Assembly: GCF_001625305.1 (NCBI RefSeq)
Contig: NW_017803157.1
Coordinates: 1,481,376 to 1,545,375, forward strand
From: Branchiostoma belcheri
Taxonomy: Eukaryota > Chordata > Leptocardii > Amphioxiformes > Branchiostomatidae
Direction of reading: 5' to 3'
DNA: 64,000 nt
Below are positions 47,899 through 59,500 of the stretch, piece by piece. Position 1 is the stretch's first letter. The number at the start of each line of letters is the position of its first letter. The notes below the pieces were generated by a model that was given only the letters and a program-made list of their open reading frames with translations, was not told the DNA's origin and searched no databases. Both the position numbers and the translations under genes were made by a program.

Positions 47899-48042
47899 TA
47901 ATCTCCAAGCAGATCCTAGGGTGGCAAAAGACAGTATCAAATTGGCCAGGCAGTATCCATTCACCAATCTGAGAGAGAATCCATATGCCACCCGTTGCAA
48001 TTTGATAGTCCTCTGCGACCCTAGGTTCTGCTTGGAGATTCA
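47899..48042. mobile_element. Foldback family A copy, intergenic
   Basis: Clean termini AATCTCCAAGCAGATCCTAG and CTAGGTTCTGCTTGGAGATT. It lies between the convergent ZIP and RAPGEF genes. Confidence 0.8.
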
Positions 48043-48195
48043 TAAATAACTGGATCAGCAGCCTTGTTTCTTACATTGACAGCTTGCTAATGACAGTTGA
48101 AATACTAACTGGATAGGTAAAACCAAAACTAAAGTTTGTGCACTGTCAAGTACCTTACTGGTAATTTGTGTTATGCCAGTATATTGCAGCAAGAT

Positions 48196-48474
48196 GCAGT
48201 AAAACTGAGGGGAAAATAGTTTTAAGAGAGAATTTTGTCAGAAACTGCATCAGGATTACATTTCAAAAACACAAATCAAGAACTGTAAAAACAGTGGTAA
48301 AACTTGGGATTCCTCCAATACATTAACATGAAAATTACGGCAGGATCTCTTGAATACTCCAAAAGCAGTGCTTGTTACTCAAAAAGAGTTACAATGTAGT
48401 ATGAAGTACCAAACCAGGAAAGTGTTCATGCATTTCAACAGGTTGTGTCTTTGATACTGGACTATCCCTTGTTG
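48196..48474. repeat. 280-bp duplicated segment, copy 1
   Basis: Aligns directly to 51420-51697 with few differences (GCAGTAAAACTGAGGGGAAA at the start, GGACTATCCCTTGTTG at the end). It lies beyond the likely 3' end of the RAPGEF gene. Copy 2 is inside its last intron. Confidence 0.9.
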
Positions 48475-48727
48475 TGCTGTTTAAGCACCAACCATAAATA
48501 TCAGAAATGCATAATATTTGCACAAAATTCACGTATGTTGAAAAGTGGAGGTACATGGCAATCATGTGAAGAATTTTTCCATGCAAAATTATACATAATG
48601 TCCAACAATCAATTCTTTTAAGTACATTGTGTAAAACAACAGGACACATAAATGCTATGCCAATATATTGCAGCAAGATGTAAAATTACAAACAAAGAAT
48701 TGCCAGTCAGTGCTTGTATCAGTCCAT

Positions 48728-48733
48728 TTTATT
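48728..48733 (-). terminator. Candidate polyadenylation signal of RAPGEF2/6
   Basis: TTTATT on the plus strand, 1.8 kb below the stop at 50530. It is the only canonical signal I found in that interval. Confidence 0.45.
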
Positions 48734-50529
48734 TTCTGCAGTATTTACATCGTTTTAAACAAATAAAAGCAAGTCGCAGACAGACCAAAACAATCTTGCA
48801 CATACTACAACAACGGAAGACACCGAAATCTCACAGAGATCCCAACTTGAAGCTCTTCATATCAATATCTACGAAACATACAAAACGACGGGAAAGAAAA
48901 TATATAGCGAACAATCACAAAGTGAAGGTATATGAATATAAAACAGATTCACTTGCCATGGATATGGTTGTTACGACATCGCCAAGTTTGTACAAAGTTA
49001 CAAGACTATGTTAATATACCTTCCCTTTTCCACCATATCTTGTTACAAATTCACGTATGTTACACAAATATACAAGTGTGATATGTAATTTAGAACCCCT
49101 CCCAGTTCACAACTTACATCAGTATTGTACACATGATTAAGTTGCTTCACTTATATATCTACTTAGCTAGCTTGGGTACTGAGCCAGAGTCACCATTTTC
49201 TATAGGCATACATAGGAAGGTATCAAAATATCTCTCTGCTTTAGCCTTGGCATGTTATTCACTGAGTCCCATATCTATCTATCAAACTAGCCTATCGTGC
49301 TTTGAGGGCCATCTTGGAGGAAGAAACCCACTGTCAATTTCTATCTGTTGAAGAGTTGATCTGTTATTTGCTAACTAAATAAAAAACAATCTAAAATATC
49401 TAATCTTCTTGGTTAAAAGTGCTGAATAATCAGTGTTCCAGCTAAAAATGCTTTCCGTTCAGTCTGTACAAATCATTGTGCATTTCATAGCATTTTTTGT
49501 TACAATCCTGTAAGCTATATTTCTGCCATTATTTTAAGCACCCGGGGGGTTGTGTGCCACAGGCAGACAAGCCAGAAGAATTATACTGTGTGCAACAAAA
49601 GATTTCCCTACAGTACAAACTGTTACTGTGAAACTCAATACAGACATAACATTGAGACTTCATCACAAGTCAGCATTTATCAAAATCTAATAACAGAAAA
49701 CAAAAAAAAGTTACATGGCTTCTGAGATCTGGTGAAGTGTGGAGTTGTTACTTTACACCTCTCCATAACAGTGTTCTTGTCCACAGCAACAACACAGAAA
49801 GTGACTCCTGTGATTTAACAGTTTTGTCAGTGACAACGTGCTTTGCACACATTCATAGCAGCCAGCTTCTCCACATGAAACTGAGCTTGACCAGACGCAA
49901 GCGGGGTCTCTTTCACGTCAACGCAGAGATGCACAGACACGTACAGGCGACGAGAATATCGTTCGAGCAGACTGTGGCCACTTGAAAAGACATATGGCAC
50001 TTCAGACAGAGAGGTTGATGAGCTTGCGAGGGAGATCAACCTTTTTGAGCAACCTCTCATTTCACAGTTGAGTCAGTTCTCTACCGTATGACTGTGATTC
50101 CTCCATATTGACTGTGTACACACCAACATACACACGTACAAGACACTTCAATACGTCTAGAGAATGCACAGCAAACTATCACATCCTGGAGTCTGCTGTA
50201 AGTTTCCCTGTAAGGTTCGGACATGTTCTTCTAAGTTGTAGACTTGAGACATTCAACCTCTCAGAGGCGAGCAGTATTTCCTCCTTCTGTTCATCAGCAG
50301 AAGGTGAATTGTTAGTGGTTTTATCACAAGAGTTGTTTCCGCACCCATCCAATGTTAGGATTGAGTTTTCTTTCTGTCCATCAGCACTCGACAATATCCT
50401 GGCAACATTGGAGATGCAACTTCAAGTTCAACTGACTGGCAGTGCAGTTTCTTGATGACAACTTTTGGTTGGAATTTTCCTTGGCAAGACAGTGGTTGTT
50501 GTACGTACACCAGTTCCTAACGGCTGGCG

Positions 50530-50561
50530 TTATACAGCAGATACCTGCTCCTCCTCTTCAT
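50530..50561 (-). other. RAPGEF2: Terminal RAPGEF2/6 exon encoding the PDZ ligand
   Basis: A 32-base exon too small for ORF calling. Acceptor gtgttgcag, phase 1 entry completing Asp with the G left by exon 8, then EEEEQVSAV and TAA. It joins FDFEIED directly, giving an acidic stretch before the ligand, as expected for this family. Confidence 0.9.
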
Positions 50562-53500
50562 CTGCAACACATTAAGGAGAGAAAAATTGAGAAAACATTC
50601 ACACTACAGAGTACCTTTCTCACACAACATATAGTTTGAGATCTTTTCATGGGTCAGTTTTCAACAAATTCTTTTAATAGGCACTTCAAAATTACACTAC
50701 GGTACAGAAAGACATCACAATTTGGTTGGACTTAGAGATACTGATAAATAAGACTTTTTCGTCTCCATACTAGAATTCCAAACCTTTCCCAATTTAGAGA
50801 GCCGCTTGAGTTATACCTTACGTATACAGGTCATCTGCTGTCAGAAGAATAATTTTTTTCCTAAATGAGTAGCACAAAATGGCCTTTCTGGCCAGCAAAT
50901 AGAAAACATCTTCTTTGTTTCTGTACACACTCCCTTCTCTACAACTATTGAAAACACCACACATACTCTTGAACTACAGACAACACCATGCAAAGATGGA
51001 GGAAGAAAGATGACATAGCCAGTGCTCCACCCTGCCTTCTACCACCATACCCTTTAGGACAGTCCAATATCACCAACTGTTTTCTATTTGAGAGATCCTA
51101 CCTCTAAAAAAAATTTTTTTTTTACAGCTCTCGGTGGCAAATAAGCCGATGTTGGCACATTGGCACACCAAATCCGCTAATCTGTATAACTGTGGTTTTG
51201 GCACACAACGTCGGGCCATGGACATGGACACAACGTCGGGCCATGGTAAGTATCGAACCCAGGACCTTTTGATTCCGAGTCCAACGCTCTAACCATTGCG
51301 CCACCGACGTGCCAGTCTTCTGTCTGTAATAATTTCATTTCTTTGAACTGCACAGGTTCTGTATAGTCTGCTATGAGTTAAAAATTTGCTTTTAGTTGCT
51401 ACTTTATAGAGACTGAGTTGCAGTAAAACTGAGGGGAAAAGAGTTTTAAGAGGGAATTTTATCAGAAACTGCATCAGGATTAAATTTTAAAATCACAAAT
51501 CAACAACTGTAAAAACAGTGGTAAAACTTGGGATTCCTCCAATACTAAATACATTAACATGAAACTTACGGCAGGATCTCTTAAATACTCCAAAAGCAGT
51601 GCTTGTTACTCAAAACAGTTAGTATGAAGTACCAAACCAGGAAAGTGTCCATGCATTTTAACAGGTTGTGTCTTTGATACTGGACTATCCCTTGTTGAAG
51701 CCCCTGTCACACATACATTGTAGGCAAATTTGGGTGAACTTTCCCCAACCATGGTTAGGAGTAGGCGGGATGCAAGGTTGGCTGTGGTTGGCTGTGCCAG
51801 TCAGAATGGTTCAAAATGTTTTAAAACATTTGGGTGTGGACGACAGGTTCAGCCAAGTTTGGCTGATACTTGGGAATAGTTCAGCAGTGTTTTAAACATT
51901 TTGAAACATTCGGCTGGTGCAACCAAACTGTAGCCGACTTCTAACCATGGTTAGCATTCGGAGAGGCCAAATTCGTAAATGTGTGACAGGGGCTTGTAAG
52001 CATTAGCCCCAACTTTGCACAACTGACACTTGTTAGCGGTATATACCAGTTACGGGGACTGGGGATATACAACTACAATGGATAACACTGCAACCCCCTG
52101 AACACACAACAGCTGGGGATTCAAGGAAACGACGTACAAACTTTTTTTATTGCACTCTCCCCTGACACTGGAGCAAGCAGCCTTATACCACTGTGTGCAT
52201 GACAGAACAGATATCTGTTAATATGATTTAGACAGCATGTCGGAGAGAACGCTGTATCGGCAGGGCTCGAAATACTTTTTCTGCATAATCTTTCGGTGGC
52301 GGCAAAAGACAGTATCCATTTGCCAGGCAGTATCCATTGGCGACCCGAGCAGTGGCAAATGGACACTCCTCTGGATACTGCCTTGCCACCATATGATCTG
52401 CTTGGAGATTATTTCTTTATACCTGCACTGGTGCATGTAACATTGAATATTACCAGCACCAGACAAAATTTACCTTCACCACTCAGACTTTGTGAAGTAT
52501 GGATAACACTAAAATCTTTTTTGATAAAGCATTGACATTATTTCTTTTACACTTCATAGGTGGCAACAGTCATTGCAGCAAATAAAAACCCACATACGCC
52601 TACATGTATATTTCCATAAACCTATAGTACATGGGCCAGTGCAGATTACATGCAGGTAGACATCAGATATACATGTACCCACACAGCTCCAATTTTATAT
52701 GCCCAGTACATGGACCAGGTGCAGGTTAGGTGCAGGTAGACATCAGAAATACCTGCACAGCTCCAATTTTACCTGCACTAACCCGCATATACCCAGTACA
52801 TGGACCAGTACTGGTTACATGTAGGTGCAGGTAGACATCAGAAATATAAGCACCCAGTATTTCGAGCCCTGATACATCATGGCATATGGTATAGCAGCAC
52901 ACATGTAAGTGCCTCATGAACATTATGATACCCCACCAGCATTATATCTTTTGTACACTAGAATGACTGGTTATATGCTTCCACCTTACACCATATGAAA
53001 ACTACAGTATGCGATAGAAAGGGGAAAAGCACAGAGTGAATTCTTTGACAGCAACATGACGATACAAGAATTATTTTCATACCAAAAATCCACCCTAAAA
53101 TATTCTTACAACCACCATTCAGCAATCTCTTAAAGTCAAAAGTTAATACTTCCATAAGGGCAGTGATTCAACCCACAGATAAAGAAGACTTACATGTAAT
53201 ATGTCAGAAAGGTGGTTATAAATCCTTACTTGGTACTTCGTTGAAGCAGTAGCCCCTGAAACCAGCCCTACATTCAAGTCTTACCTATATCTGTGTGTCT
53301 TGTTTTATTCTTAAGCATCTTAGACACACTTCATTAAGTGTTTTATGTCTGCAAGGTTGTTTTGTGTGATACTAGCTGTTGGAACCTGGTGTCCAGTCTA
53401 TCGTGGTTGGGGCAGGTTTTCTTCGGGGCTGCTGAAGCTCTTCCCCGCCTGCCTCATCTAGGTTCCCCGGTAGGTTTTTCACGATGAGGGATTGATTAGT

Positions 53501-56500
53501 GGTGGGGCGAAACAGAAGACCTTGCTACACTCCTGCTGCAAAGTCTGCCTTGTCCCCCCGACGACCAGTGTCGGTTATGGGACTAGGTAGGTAGGTAGGT
53601 AGGGGCGAACCAACTACAAACTGCCAAACTCTATTAGCACAGGTCCTACAGGCGTAACAATGCATCCTACCGGGCGGCCTGTTGTACTATAGTATTAGAG
53701 CCCCGAAGACAGCCTGCCCCAACCACGATAGACTGGATACCAGGTTAGAGCTGTTGCTGTGTGTGCCTTAAGTGTTAGGACTGAACAGTTACACCAGTGG
53801 ATTAATATAAATGTCAGTTGCATCCCGACTCACCATCCTCTATTTCAAAGTCGAAGTCTTCCGTATCGTCGGGAGCCATGTGACTGACAGAGGTCCGAGG
53901 AGGCATGGTATAGGGGTCAGGGTAAGACGGTAGTCTCGCTCTAGGGCTGAGAGGGTCAGGGTGTACGACAGGCACTTGGGGTGAGGGGTCGTAAGGGTCA
54001 GGGGTCACGTGGTGGGCAGCAACCTGCGTGGCTATTCTGGGGTCGTAGGTGAGGGTGGTGGTGGGTTGTCTCGGGGGAGGAGGGGGAGGTCTTTTTTCGT
54101 AGGGTGGGGGTTGGGTTGGTCTGTGGGAGGGGGGTCGGTAGGCTGGGGGTGGTGCATTTGATGCGGAGGGGGAGGGAGGGTGTCTGGCAGTTGGTGAGTT
54201 CACGTGCGGTCTGCCACTAGGGGAGGAGGGGGTGGGTAAGCTGAAGGAGGGGGAGAGAGGGGGGTGTCCCGAGGGGTGGGGGTATGGAGGCTGTCTACCC
54301 GAGGGGGGAGGAGGGTGCAAACTGCTTACTCACGGGAGAGCCAGACTGTTTGCTGAAGGGAGGAAGGGAAGTACTTGTTAGTGGGGGTGGAGAGGGGGAG
54401 AGTTGGTCTTGGAAGGGGTTGGGGGCTGTCTGGAGACAGGGGAGGAGACGTAGGGGGGTTGTCTGGTGTCTGGGGCAGGGAGGGGGGGATGCCTGATGTC
54501 AGGGGGCGGGGGTAAAGGTCGGGGGTCAGGGGTAGGGGGCAGAGGTCGGGTGGGCTTACTGCTAGCATTTTGTGGAGGAAGAGGAGCGGAGTATCTGCTA
54601 TCATGCTCTGCAAGAGAAGAAAGTGTTAAGTGTTAAATAAGAACAAACACAGACTTAAAAGCACAACACATCTACTACAGTCACATGCACAAACTTTATG
54701 GTAGCCTGGTTACCAGACCTATTATAGCTCCTGAGTCCTACATACATTGTACTTGTGGAGAGGATGTAGACTCGGGATCTATAATAGGTCTGGTATTGTA
54801 ACAAGGCTAGCACAAAGGAACATTACGGTGTGAAACTTTTCAAATTAGAATCTTTTTGATACCTTTTACTGTTTTAGTCAGATCAAATATACACAAAGAC
54901 ATATGAGCATGCATGCAGTTACTTTTGTAGAAGTCTTCATGCTGGAACACTGTTTCCTAACATTAATAATGATTAAAATGGGCAGAATAGGGTACAACTG
55001 AGATTACAACGAATAGAGAAACATTTTATTTGAAAACAAGATGTCAGTGCTAATTGTTGAATACTGCAAGAGGGGTGCAAGCAAAATCCTTAGGAGCAAG
55101 CTCAGTCAATCCTTACTTGGTACTTTGTCCAATAATCAAGTCCTGCATATTGATTTGAGTGTCTTGTGTTCTATCCTTACAAGCATCTAACTGTTTTTTT
55201 ATAGATATGTTCATGATAAAAAATTTGAATCTTTAGCCATTGATTCCTGTCTACACATACATGTATATTGATTCACTTCTTTCCCAACTTCCTTTGAAAA
55301 AAATCTGAATGTAAATCACTTCATATTCGCTGTAATTTTATATTCGCGGGTTCTGTATCACAAATTTATCGTTACCCCATAAATAAATGATTTGCCAACT
55401 TAATTTCTTAGTTCTGGTAACATGTCCATTTTTCTCATCAGACTGCGAACTTTTGCTACCACGAATATAAAGTGATTTACAATAACTGCTTCCCGTCATT
55501 AAATGGCAGAGCCGTTGTTGCCTGTTAACTCACCATCTTTGTCTGTCATCTGGTTGTCTGTGTAGTACATGGGAGGCACTGACATGGTGGCCTGAACAGG
55601 GGGGTTCCTCCTGGGCAGAGGGGGGGATCCCGACCCCTGGGACGAGGGGTTGGAGCTACTGGAGGGGGGTCTGCTCCTCACAGAGGGGGGTGAGTTGGAC
55701 CCTGAGTCCACCGAGGCCGGCCGACTTCTTCTCTTCTCCTGGGGGGGACTTGAACCTGGATGTGATAATGAGCGTGGCACATAGATCAGATATGGAGTAA
55801 CATTGAGCTTCCTTATGACTACTCTACCTTGGCTTTGCTCAGCCTGTCTGCAGAATGTACTGCGCCTGGGCGAAACCCTGATTTTTTTGTGGTTTTTGTT
55901 GGATGTTTGGTCACTGTTGCATTAGAATTTTGGCTGTTGCAGAGGATATTTTTTCCAACATAACATTTAAAAAACCACAGACAGAATGTTAAACTTATAT
56001 ATGCGAATACAACTTAATGTTCTGCACAATACATTTCGTGCAGGTTCAGTACATTCTGCCGAAGTGCTGCTTTGCTCCATTTAGAGTGGCTCAAGACTTA
56101 AAGGTATCCAAAGCAATTTCAGACACCTTCCTCAGGCCTTCTGACTGTGTACTAGACGTACATGTACATGTAATTGGCAGGATAACAAACGTGGATCAAG
56201 GTAGCAGTCTGGATAAGTCAGTCAACCCCAGTGATGAACCGGGACAAGGGCAATACAAACTCAACCACATTTGGGACTGTGTTCTTGACGCAAAAGTGCC
56301 ACCTACATCGGCTACATCTGTATCTGTATAGCCGGTATAACCGCCCTTCAGTGTAACGAGCAGCTTAACACATATAACTGTGCAAAGCATTTCTCCCACC
56401 AGAAACTATGAGGAAGGTGTCTGAATTTAGACATCGAAACATAAGAAGGTGAGAGAAGCACTGATAGTGTAAAGAAAATCCCAATATCTTGTACAGTAAG

Positions 56501-59500
56501 AAGTGCATATAATACACATTTATAAGTGCAGCTTTGAAACATATGGACCAACACACATCACGTTGGTTATGGGGCAAGTCTACCTCTGGCTGGGTGACCA
56601 AGGTTCCCAAGTCGAGGAAAGTGCCAAGAAGACACCATCAACAAAGGAGCCTGGCTCACAAACACTTTCACTTCGGTAGAGAAGAACCCAAGGAAAAAAG
56701 AGAAAGAACTTCTATTGAGTGAGAATCATGTGGCACTATGGAAAAATGTTATCGAGAAGAACGAAGCATTTCCAAAGCTGAATCAAGGATAGGGTGCAAG
56801 TAAAGAAAGTCACTAATAGTAATAGGGCCATAATAAAAGAATAAACTGTAAGTTAGTAAGCAATATTCTGTATGAGTATACCAATAGAAGAAAAACTTAA
56901 GAAATTAGAAATTGGCCTTAGGTAAAGCCCCTGTCACACATAACTGAATTTGGCTTCCCAAATACTACCAAACTCCCCCCAACCATGGTTAGGAGTAGGA
57001 GCAAGGTTGGCTGTGTTTGGCTGGAGTTCAGCAAGGTTGGCTAATGTTTGGTGCGGCCAGCTACTGAACCTTCCCCCTAACTACCAACCAAGGTTGGCTG
57101 ATATTCGGGAGTAGCTCAGCAGGGTTTGGGGCCTGTTCGGGGGTCAAATTTGGGTCAAATTCAATTTGATTTGTATAGAAAGGTAGGTGTGGCTTCAGAC
57201 TGCACCTAAGCTTCAGCCAACCTTGGTTGGTTAGTGGTCAGGGGATAGCCTGGTTACCAAACCTATTTTAGCTCCCGAATCCTACATCCTCTCTGCAAAT
57301 AGTATTAGATGTACATGTACATGTGTAGGAGTCAAAAGCTAAATTAGGTCTGGTAACCAGGCTAGTCGGGGGCAGGTTTTGAATGTCTGACAGAGGCTAA
57401 GGACTACAGTAACTATGCATACATGTATGTTGACGGTGGTGGGAGTATATACAGTATATCAAGCAGCGAGTGATGCTGGCAACTTACTCATCTGTACGAA
57501 GTTCTTGCGTTCCCTGGCGGGCGGGGAGTTTTCTCCGACGGAGGAGTTACTGATACTGTCGAAGTTGGAGATACTGCCCATGCTTACTCCGGAGTCTGAA
57601 CCTTCGTACGGAGGCGGCGGGTTCTTCCCCGTGGACACAGGAACTGATGCTGCAGTAAAAAAAAAGAAGAGTTTTGCCGCTTTTGAGATTTCATACCAAC
57701 ATTTTTCAAGTCATTTCAGTCAATGTCTTGCAACACGATTGGAGAAAGGTATCTCTATAGCTAGTGTATATGCAGTTGGAGCTGTGTAGTCAAATCGTAG
57801 GTACGGGTACAAAATGTACATGTACATGGGTTTAGGTACAGGTACAGGTACATATAAATGGGTTTACAAAGATACAAGTACAGGGTTTTAGGTACAGGTA
57901 CACAAGTTCAGGTACTGGTACATATTTAGATACAGGTACATAGGTTTAAGTACAGGTACATGGGTTTAGGTACAGGTACATGGGTTTAGGTACAGGTACA
58001 CAGGTTTAGGTATACATGTAGGTACACGTCATATTTAGGTATAGGTACACAGGTTTAGGTACAGATACACAGGTTTAGGTATAAGTACATGGGTTCAGGT
58101 AACTAAAGAAATAGATGCATGTTCCTCATGCCACTCATAGAAAGAAGAAAAGATGAGCCATGCTTGTGAAAAGAAGCACTCAACAGGGCAAGAAATATTT
58201 TTTTTTTGTTACAACCAACTTGCAACGTTTTAAACCTATCAACTGGTAAAACTGAGTGCATAGCCCCAACATAGTACTTATTTGTGGAGACAAATTTGAG
58301 AGATTTGGAATTGTGTTCAAATATGTCAAAAGCAACATTTAATTCATACTAAAAAGAATACTAAAAACAGTGGAGGAATTTCACCGTATGGTGATTCAGA
58401 AAACCAGCAAGGTACAGCTTTCGTGTTTTTTTTTTCATTTTACTTGCTTGCAACTCCAGATAGATATTTACAGCCCTGCTGAAGAATCATTTAACATCTT
58501 TCAAATGGAATGATTTGAATTTTGTGGGAAGCGAATTCTCTGCTACCTTTCATCAGCAAGGACGGGTGCAGAAACCGAGGAAGGGAAAACCAAGAAGACA
58601 GGACAGGGGAGGGGCGGACATAAAACCCCACTGCAGAACACAAACAACGGTATAAACAAAAATGGAACACAACAACCTCTAGCAAAAAAGTAAAGCAGCA
58701 ACTGAAAATACATGCAGTTTCATCAGGTTGGTAAAGCATAGGATATAGGTCTGGGATTTTCTTTTATACGTCAGCCAGTATTGTTTCACCTTGCTTACGT
58801 TTGAGGAAGGTGTCTGACAGACATGGAAATGTAAGCAAGATGAGACAATACTAGTTGTGTTATAGAAAATCCCTATATCCTATAGTAAAGCAGCAAATCA
58901 AAAATAAAACAGCCAAGCAGATATCCTTCAGCATAAGTCAGAAATAGGGACTGAGAAAGTTTGCTGCCAACAATTGAAGAAAAGAAAGGACGTACAAACC
59001 TGACTGTTCACTCTTCCCCTGGACCATTGGGGATTGTATATTGTATCCCTATTGCTTCTATTTATAATGGTAGTGTTTATTGTTAGTTTGACAGTGTGTA
59101 GTTCATAACATAGAAGTTGAAACAAATCCGTACCAGTGGAGAGAGATTTTCTGAGATGGTTGCCGTTTAGCGGGATGTCAGTATCAACACTGTGGCCTCG
59201 TCTCACGCGCTGCGCGTCTGTTCTCCTTCTGTAAAATCAACAACATGTACAGAGGTTAGCCTGGTGTTCAGTCTATCGTGGTTTGGTGTGGCTTCTCTTA
59301 GGGGCTGCTGAAGCCCTTCCCTGCCTGACTTAGCTAGGTTTCCTGGTAGGTTTTGCATGACAGGCTTCCAATTACATGTAGCCCTACTACGCTTGTGGTA
59401 GTTGATCAAGCTAACCAAGTCCTGGAATACAAAACTCTATCACAGGCGTAAAAACTCCCACCAGGCGGCCAGTTGAGCTGCACCTGGGAAAACTAATAGA

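Noticed and set aside
50108-50455. 115-codon plus-strand frame downstream of the RAPGEF stop
   Set aside because: It lies opposite the probable 3' UTR of the gene, has no recognisable motif, and shows no splice signals in phase.
54284-54613. Gly/Trp-rich plus-strand and Pro/Leu-rich minus-strand frames
   Set aside because: They are alternative frames of the low-complexity proline-rich RAPGEF exon.
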